64,000 bases of DNA, from contig NZ_MUKP01000020.1 in assembly GCF_002081715.1 (NCBI RefSeq), positions 36,062 to 100,061 of the forward strand, written 5' to 3'. A model generated the notes under the pieces. It was given only the letters and a program-made list of their open reading frames with translations, made no database searches and was not told the DNA's origin. The position numbers and the translations under genes were made by a program. Of the stretch, positions 51,275 to 59,012 are shown one piece after another (position 1 is the stretch's first letter; each line of letters begins with the position of its first letter). The DNA comes from Nocardia donostiensis (GTDB taxonomy: Bacteria; Actinomycetota; Actinomycetes; Mycobacteriales; Mycobacteriaceae).

Positions 51275-51864
51275 GCCGGTGCGGATCCGGTCACCACGAT
51301 TCGATGAGGAGTTCCTCGTGCTCGCTTCGCCGCCATTCCTCGGTGAGGCGACCGAGCCTGGCCGGGGCGGCCATACCGAATATGGCCGCAACCTTGAGGA
51401 GGCAGCGTCGACGAATGCTTCGACAATGCGGCGTGCGGTGGCGTGGTCGATGTCACCGGCATGGCGTTCGGCGGCAATACGGCGGCGGGCTCGGTGGGCG
51501 TGCTGCTGGCTCGCGGACTCGGTGATATCGAGAATCTCGGCGATCTCGGCGTGGCTGTAGGAGAAGGCCTGGCGCAGAACATATACGGCCCGCTCGATCG
51601 GGGGAAGGCGTTCCATGAGCCGCAGCACCGCCAGGGTCACCGATTCGCGCTGCTCGACAGTCTCGGCTGGGCCCAGCATCGGGTCGCTGTCGAAAAGTGG
51701 TTCGGGCAGCCAGGCGCCGACCGTGCGTTCGCGCCGCATCTGCGCCGAACGGAGCCGGTCGAGCGAGAGGTTGGTGACCACCTTGGTCAGCCACGCCTCT
51801 GGCACCTCGATATGGTCCCGGTCGGCGGCCTGCCAGCGCAGGAACGCGTCTTGCACCACATCCT
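51275..51864 (-). pseudogene. Truncated, internally deleted copy of the ECF41/SigJ sigma-factor gene
   Basis: 51396-51864 matches 58444-58912 base for base as read. 51275-51395 matches 58052-58172 with only a few differences. Between the two blocks 271 bp present in the intact gene (58173-58443) are missing, which shifts the frame in the SnoaL-like domain. At its 5' end (51864) similarity stops, so the first ~30 codons and the promoter are lost. The copy is in the same orientation as the intact gene at 58068-59003. High identity says the duplication is recent. Confidence 0.9.
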
Positions 51865-52073
51865 ACGAGCGATCGGGGCCGTCACCGACCCGGTCTGCCT
51901 TCTGACAACCCTGTGCGGCTCTCCGACCCCACCAGGACACGGACGCTGATCGATCGCGCTCCCCTTCTCTTGCGGTCGATCCGCCACGGCAATACTGTTC
52001 CGACGCAGGAGATGTCGTAACTGAGACAACTTCTTGGATCTGACGCTGACGCTGTTCATTGGAGTTCCTGGCA
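51865..52073. other. Junction region, sigma remnant to P450
   Basis: About 210 bp with no supported gene. The left end is the breakpoint of the sigma-factor duplication; the right end carries GGAG (52061-52064) for the P450 gene. No inverted repeats or transposase remnant were recognised here. Confidence 0.4.
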
Positions 52074-53336
52074 TTGACCAAGCCCTTACCGACGCCCGAA
52101 ACCCGCACCGCAGGCTGTCCGTACTCCGCGCCTGGTCGGACTGGTGCCCCGCCTCGCGTTGCTCTGTACTCCGAGGAGTATGCCGCGGATCCGCATCGTG
52201 TCTTCGCCCAGATGCGTCGTCAGTATGGAACTCTCGTACCGGTGGAGCTGGCCCCTGGCATTCCAGCCACCTTGGTGATCGGATACCACACTGCCATCAG
52301 GGTTTTCAATGACCCCGACCACTTTCCGGCCGACGCGCGCTCGTGGGAGAAAACCGTTCCTGCCGACCACCCGCTCATGCCGATGATGGCATGGCGGCCC
52401 AATGTGATGCGCAGCACCGGAGCGGAACATGCCCGGTACCGGCAGGCAATCACGGCCGCCCTCGATGGGGTCGATCTGTTCTCCATGCATCAGAATGTCG
52501 AAGCGGTTGCCGCCCCTTTGATCAACAACTTCTGCATGGACGGCAAAGCCGAACTCATCGGCCAGTACGCCTTCCCGCTGACCTTCCACGTGCTCAATGC
52601 CATGCTGGGGTGCCCACCGGTTCTCGGGCAGCACATCGCTGCCGGTATGGCTGCCATGTTCGAAGGCGGTGGCGCCGCCACCGAAGCGGACGCCATGATC
52701 AACGAAGCACTCTTGGAACTGGTCATACTCAAGCGCGCCGAACCCGGCCGCGACATCACCTCTCGTCTACTGGCCCACCCGGCGCGGCTCCAGGACTCGG
52801 AGATGGTGCACCAGTTGGCCGTGCTCTACGGTGCGGGGATAGAACCGCTGACCAACCTGACAGTCAACACCCTGCTACTCATGATCACCGACCCGCGGTT
52901 CACCGGCACATCGTCACCCGGCGCGGCTCCTACGACCCGGGACGCGCTCAACGAACTGCTGTACACCGACCCGCCGATGGCGAATTACTGTCTCAGCTAC
53001 CCGAGGCAGCCGGTTATGATCGACGGAGTGTGGTTACCCGCCGATCAGCCGGTCATCATCGGCATGTCGGCCTGCAACAACGATCCAGCGATTCACTCGG
53101 GCGAGTACACCGACAACAACGCGCATCTGGCCTGGGGCTCTGGTCCGCATGCCTGCCCCGCCAGGTCGATTGCCTATATGGTTGCCCAGAACGCGATCGA
53201 TCAGTTGCTCGATGCGCTACCCGAAATGCAGCTTGCCTGCCCGGTCGACCAACTGCATTGGCGGCCAGGGCCTTTCCATCGCGCACTCTCGGCGATGCCG
53301 GTGATGTTTCCCCCCTCTCCACCGCTCGGCCTGTGA
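52074..53336 (+). CDS. Cytochrome P450 lacking the ExxR arginine (CYP157-like)
   Basis: 420 residues from TTG 52074, with GGAG 9 nt upstream. The heme-binding loop is WGSGPHACPARSIAY with Cys361, the GPHxCPA form found in conservon-type P450s. The I-helix has YGAGIEPLTNLTVN in place of AGxDT. The K-helix reads LNELLYTDPP, so the invariant ExxR is ExxY. Loss of this arginine is characteristic of Streptomyces CYP157. Such proteins usually lie beside a second, normal P450, as here (54876-56102). It may be a partner or an atypical enzyme rather than a standard hydroxylase. Confidence 0.85.
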   Translation: MTKPLPTPETRTAGCPYSAPGRTGAPPRVALYSEEYAADPHRVFAQMRRQYGTLVPVELAPGIPATLVIGYHTAIRVFNDPDHFPADARSWEKTVPADHPLMPMMAWRPNVMRSTGAEHARYRQAITAALDGVDLFSMHQNVEAVAAPLINNFCMDGKAELIGQYAFPLTFHVLNAMLGCPPVLGQHIAAGMAAMFEGGGAATEADAMINEALLELVILKRAEPGRDITSRLLAHPARLQDSEMVHQLAVLYGAGIEPLTNLTVNTLLLMITDPRFTGTSSPGAAPTTRDALNELLYTDPPMANYCLSYPRQPVMIDGVWLPADQPVIIGMSACNNDPAIHSGEYTDNNAHLAWGSGPHACPARSIAYMVAQNAIDQLLDALPEMQLACPVDQLHWRPGPFHRALSAMPVMFPPSPPLGL

Positions 53337-53503
53337 CATCGCTGCGATGTGACCACATGCGGCTGCACCGGGGGTGCTTCGCCGTGTCGCGAGCACACTG
53401 TGTTGCGTCCGCACCGCGTGCTCGTGCAGCATTTACGTACCGATTGGTGTTGCGCCGGAACAAATTTGGGGAAGCATCGTAAATAGCGTAAGAAGCACCA
53501 GGA

Positions 53504-53578
53504 ATGACGCAAACGAGCCGCGTCGCAACCCGGCGTATCCTACAATTCTTTGTGGCGCTAACGAGTTCAGTACCGTAA
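53504..53578 (+). CDS. Candidate 24-residue peptide ORF
   Basis: ATG 53504 to TAA 53576-53578 encodes 24 residues beginning MTQTSRVATRR and ending ILQFFVALTSSVP. AGGA lies 1-2 nt before the ATG, a poor spacing. Its location in a low-GC spacer, just upstream of a hairpin and of a radical SAM gene, is where a RiPP precursor would be expected. The charged N-terminal half followed by a hydrophobic aromatic tail fits a leader/core split. It may equally be a chance ORF. Confidence 0.25.
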   Translation: MTQTSRVATRRILQFFVALTSSVP

Positions 53579-53611
53579 GACCGCTCCGTATCCCACAATC
53601 CCACTGACCGC

Positions 53612-53635
53612 CTGCCGAATCCACTGATTCGGCAG
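53612..53635 (+). terminator. Perfect hairpin between small ORF and radical SAM gene
   Basis: CTGCCGAATC (53612-53621) and GATTCGGCAG (53626-53635) form a 10-bp perfect stem with a 4-nt loop. It could be the terminator of the P450/small-ORF transcript, or an attenuator limiting read-through into the radical SAM gene 94 bp downstream. No T-tract follows. Confidence 0.55.
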
Positions 53636-53728
53636 CGTATCGGCAGCACTGTCGGTTGATGACATGTTCGACTCGCCGGTGACACCTGGCAGCGAGCAAA
53701 CTTGCTGCATCGCACTGAGGAGGATGCT

Positions 53729-54856
53729 GTGGCTCAGCCCGTTTTCCTGGACGTCAGGCCGAGTAAGGAACGCATTTTAACCCGAGCATTCGAACTCGCG
53801 CAAGAGGATCCGGCGTTGGCCGAACGTTTGATGCGCGTGAACGAAGTAGCCCGAGGTATTCGAACGGTGGAGGTCTGGGTTACCGATGCGTGTAACCTGC
53901 GGTGCAAGGGGTGCTGGTTCTTCGAACACGATATGGACAAGCAGAGCACCGAGATTCGTGATCTGGACTCGATCCGCGCATTCGCCGAAAACCTGCGCGA
54001 TGCCAAGAAAATCACCAGCACACTGCTGATCGGCGGTGAACCAGCCCTGGTCCTGGATCGAGTTCGCGTGTTCGCGGAGACGATTCGCCATGTCACCGTG
54101 GTGACGAACGGGACGCGGCCGATACCCTACGACGGTCTGGAAGATCTCGCCATCGCGGTGTCTTTGTGGGGCGGTGGACCGGTCGACGACGAGTTGCGTG
54201 GTCATCGGCCCAATGGCCGGCGGATCAGCGGGTTGTTCGACACAGCGCTGCGCACCTATGCCAACGACCCGCGGGCCACCTGGGTCTACACGCTCAGCGA
54301 GGCCGGGATGCCATACCTCGAACGAACCGTCGAGGCCATCGCCAACAATGGCAACCAGATCAACTTCGGTTACTACAGCGACTACGGCACCGATCCCACT
54401 GCGCGACTACGCAATGAAGAACGGGTGCTCGAGGAAATGAACCGTATGCGCGAGACCTATCCCGATACCGTCGTCGGGCACCCCTATTACTTCCGCACGC
54501 TGGTCACCGGCCGCACGCATTGGGGTACCTTCGGCGCCGAGACCTGTCCCAGCATCAGCAACGATCACCCGGCGCATGCCCAGCGCCTGACCGAGGGCCA
54601 CCCGATCGTCGGCCGCTTCAACGCCTACCGGACCGATCACAGTGTTCAATACTGCGCCACCACCGGAGACTGCGACAACTGCCGGGACAGCCAGGCCGTA
54701 TGGAGCTGGTTGCTGGTCAATATGCATCGCTTCCTCGGCGATCGCGACCAGCTGGACACCTGGGTGACATTGGCCGAGAACTTCTACCGCCAGTACTACT
54801 GGTCCAGCTACCATCCTGCCCGACAGGCACCCGCCGAACCGGCGGTCGGAGCATAG
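53729..54856 (+). CDS. Radical SAM protein with C-terminal cysteine cluster
   Basis: 375 residues from GTG 53729, with GAGGAGG 5 nt upstream. The radical SAM motif is CNLRCKGC (Cys55, Cys59, Cys62), followed by the LLIGGEPAL (GGE) motif. C-terminal cysteines at 273, 309, 315 and 318 (YCATTGDCDNCRD) could hold an auxiliary Fe-S cluster of the SPASM/twitch kind, as in peptide-modifying enzymes. No RRE domain is visible. It lies between two P450 genes (20 bp before the second), pointing to a small natural-product pathway. The exact subfamily was not recognised. Confidence 0.85.
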   Translation: MAQPVFLDVRPSKERILTRAFELAQEDPALAERLMRVNEVARGIRTVEVWVTDACNLRCKGCWFFEHDMDKQSTEIRDLDSIRAFAENLRDAKKITSTLLIGGEPALVLDRVRVFAETIRHVTVVTNGTRPIPYDGLEDLAIAVSLWGGGPVDDELRGHRPNGRRISGLFDTALRTYANDPRATWVYTLSEAGMPYLERTVEAIANNGNQINFGYYSDYGTDPTARLRNEERVLEEMNRMRETYPDTVVGHPYYFRTLVTGRTHWGTFGAETCPSISNDHPAHAQRLTEGHPIVGRFNAYRTDHSVQYCATTGDCDNCRDSQAVWSWLLVNMHRFLGDRDQLDTWVTLAENFYRQYYWSSYHPARQAPAEPAVGA

Positions 54857-54875
54857 CGTCAGGCGACACGCAACC

Positions 54876-56102
54876 ATGGCAACAATGTCTCTGGAGAAGG
54901 CGCGGCTCTTCTCGGATGTCCTTCGTGGTGACCCGGGCGCCCGGATCCTCTGGGCGCGTCCCGGCACCGACCGGCATCGACAATACGAGAAGGTCCGCGC
55001 CGCAGGCGCCCTGGCCACCAGCCGCCGCGGCCTGCTGTTCACCGCCTCGCACGCCCTGAGCCACCAGGTGCTCACCAGCAGCGACTTCGGCCCGGCGCCC
55101 ATCGGTGCGTCGGCCCGCCGCCGCAAGGAAACCGGCGACACCACGCTCGTACATCCGGTCGACGACTCCTTTCTGAAGCTGGAACCACCCCGGCACACGG
55201 AGCTGCGGTCCCTCGTCGCTCCCACATTCCACCGGCGCGAACTTGCCGACCTCGGACCCCGGATCGAAAAGGTGGTCGGGCACTGCCTGAACGAGCTTCC
55301 GCGCGGCCGGGTCACCGATCTGGTCACAGCCTATGCCGAAGCCGTTCCCACGGCGATGATCTCCCACATTCTGGGCCTACCGCATACGGACGCCCCGCGT
55401 TTCGCCGCGTGGGGAAACGTACTCGCCTCATTGCTGGACGGCGCCCGGACAGCGCAGGAACGGCAGCGATCCCATGCTCTCGTCACCGAGATGACAGCGT
55501 ATTTCAAGGATCGTCTGAACCACGTCGACCAGCAGAGCGCCGGGCTCATCGCCGGTTTGGCGCAGCAATGCCCGGCACGGCTGACCCTGCGCGAAGCCAT
55601 CGCCACATGTAGCATGCTGCTGGTCGGCGGTTTCGGCACCACCACACACCTCATCGGAAACGCACTGCACACGCTGCTGCGGCAGCCTCACCTCCGGCCG
55701 GCCGACGGCGATTACACGCCGGTGATCGAAGAATCCCTGCGTTACGACGCCCCCGTCCAGTACGTCGTCCGGGTCGCCAAAACCGATACTCGGCTCGCCG
55801 GTCGAACCATTACCGCCGGAACGCCCATCGTGCTGCTCCTGGCCGCCGCGAATCGTGATCCGGAAATCTTCACCGACCCACACGTATTCGATCCCCAACG
55901 CCGAGAACCTCACCGCCACCTCACTTTCGGTGCCGGGATCCATTTCTGTATCGGCGCTGCACTGGCTCGTGCGGAAGCTACTGTTGCCGTCCAGCACTTC
56001 TTCGAAAGGTATCCGAACGCCCAGCTCGCGGGAAAGGCGGCCCCGCTGCACTCCCGCGCGCTTCACGGGTTGCGCTGGCTGCCCGTCGTCCTCGAGAGCT
56101 GA
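54876..56102 (+). CDS. Cytochrome P450 (canonical)
   Basis: 408 residues from ATG 54876. All P450 hallmarks are present: I-helix LLVGGFGTTTHLI, K-helix IEESLRYDAPVQY (ExxR intact), and the heme loop FGAGIHFCIGAALARAE with Cys358. It is soluble, with no membrane anchor, and needs external ferredoxin; no ferredoxin gene is adjacent. It is co-transcribed with the radical SAM gene (20-bp gap). The pair with the ExxR-less P450 recalls the CYP154/CYP157 pairing of Streptomyces. Confidence 0.9.
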   Translation: MATMSLEKARLFSDVLRGDPGARILWARPGTDRHRQYEKVRAAGALATSRRGLLFTASHALSHQVLTSSDFGPAPIGASARRRKETGDTTLVHPVDDSFLKLEPPRHTELRSLVAPTFHRRELADLGPRIEKVVGHCLNELPRGRVTDLVTAYAEAVPTAMISHILGLPHTDAPRFAAWGNVLASLLDGARTAQERQRSHALVTEMTAYFKDRLNHVDQQSAGLIAGLAQQCPARLTLREAIATCSMLLVGGFGTTTHLIGNALHTLLRQPHLRPADGDYTPVIEESLRYDAPVQYVVRVAKTDTRLAGRTITAGTPIVLLLAAANRDPEIFTDPHVFDPQRREPHRHLTFGAGIHFCIGAALARAEATVAVQHFFERYPNAQLAGKAAPLHSRALHGLRWLPVVLES

Positions 56103-56167
56103 TGCGCACGCCTTCGCGGACAGGTCGAGGCCGCCAACCGTGCGCCCTGACAGGCGCGAATGAACGG

Positions 56168-56872
56168 TCAGAACAACGGCGGGCGCGGAACCCGCCAGTG
56201 CTGACCCCGCCGGGCGCGCCAGTGCCGCCCGCGCGGAGACGCCGCGGGGTAACCCGTAGCGGTGAAGCCGGGGTGCAGAGCCGCGAATTCGCCTGCGGTT
56301 ATGCTCATCACCACCATATATCTGATACGTCCACGCATGACCTCGGTATCCGGTATGCGTTGCTTTTCGCGAAAGCCGATAACACCGTGCAGCGAGAGTG
56401 AACCGAGATTGCCGCCGTAGATGCTGACCTCGCACTCGCGGTAGCCGCGCTCACCGAACATATGCGCTAGCAGGACGGCGATGGCGTCGCTGGCATAGCC
56501 ACAGCGCCGGAACAATGGTCCGATACCGATGCTGTAGCTGAACAACCCTGCTTGCGAGTCGGTTGCGGCAGCGGATACGGAACCGACCAGCATCCCTCCG
56601 TACCGGGATTCGATGACGAACTGGAGGTCGTCCGCGGAATCCGGCCCCGGGTCCCGATGCGCCGCCCAGTGCTGATGGCCGCCGACCTGGGGTGGGCGGT
56701 TCGCCGAAGACGCCCGGTCGAAACTCGTCAGTGTCTGGCGATCATCGGGCTCTAGCTCACGTAACCGTACCTTTCTCCCGGTCAGCGTCGGGGTTCCGGT
56801 CGATCCGACACCATAGGAGCTGACGCGATTCGAGGAGGATGGATACACGATCACCGGCGCAGACAGTAGCAT
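56168..56872 (-). CDS. GNAT family N-acetyltransferase
   Basis: 234 residues from ATG 56872. GNAT fold: LTGRKVRLRELEPDDRQTL at the start, the central VIESRYGGMLVGSVSAAA strands, and the acetyl-CoA region GIGPLFRRCGYASDAIAVLLAHMF followed by SLHGVIGFRE. It resembles RimJ/RimL-like acyltransferases acting on N-termini or small amines. The C-terminal 25 residues are Arg/Trp-rich. It is divergent from the LysE exporter, with 51 bp between starts. The conserved domain begins about 45 residues in, so a later start is possible. Confidence 0.78.
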   Translation of the reverse strand: MLLSAPVIVYPSSSNRVSSYGVGSTGTPTLTGRKVRLRELEPDDRQTLTSFDRASSANRPPQVGGHQHWAAHRDPGPDSADDLQFVIESRYGGMLVGSVSAAATDSQAGLFSYSIGIGPLFRRCGYASDAIAVLLAHMFGERGYRECEVSIYGGNLGSLSLHGVIGFREKQRIPDTEVMRGRIRYMVVMSITAGEFAALHPGFTATGYPAASPRGRHWRARRGQHWRVPRPPLF

Positions 56873-56923
56873 GCCGCGCCACCGGTGGGTTCGCAGTTGC
56901 GCAGGTGCATGCCACAATGCCTC

Positions 56924-57550
56924 ATGGCTTCGCATGTACTGGCTTTCACTGTCCTCGTGGCGGTACTGGTCGCCGTTCCTGGTCCGGCGGTGGTACTGAC
57001 GATGAAGAACGCCCTGGTACGCGGGCGACCGGCGGCCGTTGCCACCGCCTGCGGTGTATTGGTGGCGGATCTGATCTGGGCGACGGCCTCCGTCGCCGGG
57101 CTGACCGCGCTGCTCGCGGCCTCCGATACAGCCTTCGCTCTGGTCCGCGTAGCCGGAGCGTTGTACCTGCTCTATCTGGCCGGGAAACTCATTTTCTCGA
57201 AAGGCCTCCCGCTGATGCAACCGTCGGCCGAGGGCTCACCCCGCAGTGGTGGTCTGCTCCGCGGGTTCCGCGAGGGACTGCTGTGCGATCTGTCGAATCC
57301 GAAAACCGTTCTCGTCTTCGCCAGTGTGATACCCCAATTCCTCTCCGCAACCAGCTCTCCACTCGAAGGGCTGCTGCTGGGAGTCATCTTCGCCGGGCTC
57401 GGGTTCGGCTCTCTGCTTGTCTACGCTGTCGTATTCGGAGCTGCCCGATCCCTGGTGAGCAACGCCAGATTCACTCGGAACCTGCTGCGCGGTAGCGGAG
57501 CAGCGCTCGGCATCTTCGGCGTGGCGTTACTCCGAGAGAGCCCCGCTTAG
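56924..57550 (+). CDS. LysE family amino-acid/metabolite exporter
   Basis: 208 residues, five to six membrane segments. The LysE/RhtB motif VAVPGPAVVLTMKNALVRGR occurs near residue 20, and FREGLLCDLSNPKTVLVFASVIPQF in the middle. It exports amino acids or similar small molecules. ATG 56924 follows a weak ribosome site; ATG 56912 is an alternative. It may export the product of the P450/radical SAM cassette. Confidence 0.87.
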   Translation: MASHVLAFTVLVAVLVAVPGPAVVLTMKNALVRGRPAAVATACGVLVADLIWATASVAGLTALLAASDTAFALVRVAGALYLLYLAGKLIFSKGLPLMQPSAEGSPRSGGLLRGFREGLLCDLSNPKTVLVFASVIPQFLSATSSPLEGLLLGVIFAGLGFGSLLVYAVVFGAARSLVSNARFTRNLLRGSGAALGIFGVALLRESPA

Positions 57551-57602
57551 ACCGCATCAGGACGGGCCCTGCGGCTCCCGCCGGCGAGGTGACTGTCGCG
57601 GC

Positions 57603-58019
57603 TCAACGAACCTCGGGTTCTGGGCCGAACACATCGAGCCCAGCCTCGCGCAGCCGCTGCTGTAACTCGGCAGCGTTCAGTTCGGCCAAGTACCGGTTGT
57701 GGCGGGCCATGTCCACGTCGTCGAATACTGCGGCGCGAGGCTGCGACGGACGGTGACCCGCGCCCGCCTGAAGACGTAGAACCACGGGCTCGTCGATGCT
57801 CGAGTGGCTCCTGCGCTCCAGCTGTGATACCCGGACCGCAACGAAAACCACGAAACCTGCGAACAACGGCCACAGCAAGAGGTAGCCCAGATTCTGGTCG
57901 AGACCGAACAGGGTTTCTGCCCGAAACCATTGCCAAGCGCCGACAGCGACCAACGCCGACGTGACGGTAATCAGCACAAGCACGAGGGCCGGACGTTTGC
58001 CCGAAGCTGTACGAGACAC
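57603..58019 (-). CDS. Small membrane protein of unknown function
   Basis: 138 residues with two membrane helices (PALVLVLITVTSALVAVGAWQW and LGYLLLWPLFAGFVVFVAVRV) and a charged cytoplasmic tail ending in DMARHNRYLAELNAAELQQRLREAGLDVF. The 'MARYNxYLAxLxA' tail is common in actinobacterial two-helix proteins encoded beside sugar or exporter genes. Function unknown. Just downstream of the sigma-factor gene on the same strand. Confidence 0.7.
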   Translation of the reverse strand: MSRTASGKRPALVLVLITVTSALVAVGAWQWFRAETLFGLDQNLGYLLLWPLFAGFVVFVAVRVSQLERRSHSSIDEPVVLRLQAGAGHRPSQPRAAVFDDVDMARHNRYLAELNAAELQQRLREAGLDVFGPEPEVR

Positions 58020-58051
58020 ACCATGTGTCTACTACAAGCTCCGGCGGCCGG

Positions 58052-58912
58052 GCCGGTGCGGATCCGGTCACCACGATTCGATGAGGGGATCCTCGTGCTC
58101 GCTTCGCCGCCATTCCTCGGTGAGGCGACCGAGCCTGGCCGGGGCGGCCATACCGAATATGGCCGCAATCTTGTCGTCGCGGACCTCCAGGACCACCACG
58201 CCAACCACCCGGTCGTCGGTCGCGGCGATCATGGCTGGGGAGCCGTTGATCACGCCGGCGTGGATCGCAAGGGGGCCGCCGACGAGGCGCCGCTTCGCCG
58301 GAGACGGCTTGAAGGCCGCTCGCGTGACGGCGGCGATCTGCTCGGGGACCGAGATATACCGCAGCGTCTCGGCCAGTCCGGCGCCGTCGGTGATCGCGGT
58401 GGCATCGTCGGTCAGCAATGCCACCAGCCGCTCGGTACGGCCCGAGGAGGCAGCGTCGACGAATGCTTCGACAATGCGGCGTGCGGTGGCGTGGTCGATG
58501 TCACCGGCATGGCGTTCGGCGGCAATACGGCGGCGGGCTCGGTGGGCGTGCTGCTGGCTCGCGGACTCGGTGATATCGAGAATCTCGGCGATCTCGGCGT
58601 GGCTGTAGGAGAAGGCCTGGCGCAGAACATATACGGCCCGCTCGATCGGGGGAAGGCGTTCCATGAGCCGCAGCACCGCCAGGGTCACCGATTCGCGCTG
58701 CTCGACAGTCTCGGCTGGGCCCAGCATCGGGTCGCTGTCGAAAAGTGGTTCGGGCAGCCAGGCGCCGACCGTGCGTTCGCGCCGCATCTGCGCCGAACGG
58801 AGCCGGTCGAGCGAGAGGTTGGTGACCACCTTGGTCAGCCACGCCTCTGGCACCTCGATATGGTCCCGGTCGGCGGCCTGCCAGCGCAGGAACGCGTCTT
58901 GCACCACATCCT
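58052..58912. repeat. Right copy of a direct repeat (left copy 51275-51864)
   Basis: This stretch covers most of the sigma-factor gene and is repeated 6.8-7.0 kb to the left in the same orientation, with a 271-bp deletion in the left copy. The 469-bp block 58444-58912 is identical in both as read. Homologous recombination between the copies would excise the P450/radical SAM/P450/GNAT/LysE segment as a 7,048-bp circle. Confidence 0.9.
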
Positions 58913-59003
58913 CGGCATCGGCGGCCGAGCCCAGCAGGCGGTACGCGAGCGAGGCCAGCCGGGACCGGCTGGCCTCGAAACGCTCCACGGTGGCAGTGTC
59001 CAT
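58068..59003 (-). CDS. sigJ: ECF sigma factor, SigJ/ECF41 type with SnoaL-like C-terminal domain
   Basis: 311 residues. Region 2 (VVQDAFLRWQAADRD) and region 4 (LRLMERLPPIERAVYVLRQAF, then YSHAEIAEILDITESASQQHAHRARRR) are joined by the WLPEP linker motif (GAWLPEPL) that defines ECF41. A C-terminal NTF2/SnoaL-like domain contains TDGAGLAETLR. In ECF41 the C-terminal domain controls activity and the target is typically the neighbouring oxidoreductase gene, here 59013-60203, 9 bp upstream in the same transcript direction. There is a truncated copy at 51275-51864. Confidence 0.92.
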   Translation of the reverse strand: MDTATVERFEASRSRLASLAYRLLGSAADAEDVVQDAFLRWQAADRDHIEVPEAWLTKVVTNLSLDRLRSAQMRRERTVGAWLPEPLFDSDPMLGPAETVEQRESVTLAVLRLMERLPPIERAVYVLRQAFSYSHAEIAEILDITESASQQHAHRARRRIAAERHAGDIDHATARRIVEAFVDAASSGRTERLVALLTDDATAITDGAGLAETLRYISVPEQIAAVTRAAFKPSPAKRRLVGGPLAIHAGVINGSPAMIAATDDRVVGVVVLEVRDDKIAAIFGMAAPARLGRLTEEWRRSEHEDPLIESW

Positions 59004-59012
59004 GGCGTCACC

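Larger units (their letters stand above)
53337..53728 (+). other. Low-GC spacer between the first P450 and the radical SAM gene
   Basis: About 390 bp, clearly more AT-rich than the flanks between about 53430 and 53600, containing one small ORF with a weak ribosome site and a perfect hairpin (both listed). A promoter for the radical SAM operon is likely in this stretch, but no -35/-10 pair could be assigned firmly. Confidence 0.4.

Noticed and set aside
50501..51859. 452-codon frame joining the sigma-factor copy to sequence downstream
   Set aside because: After the 271-bp deletion the frame is shifted and the C-terminal two-thirds lie antisense to the DUF488 gene; treated as pseudogene read-through.
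51865..52073. Insertion-sequence remnant at the left cassette boundary
   Set aside because: No terminal inverted repeats, transposase motifs or target-site duplication could be seen.
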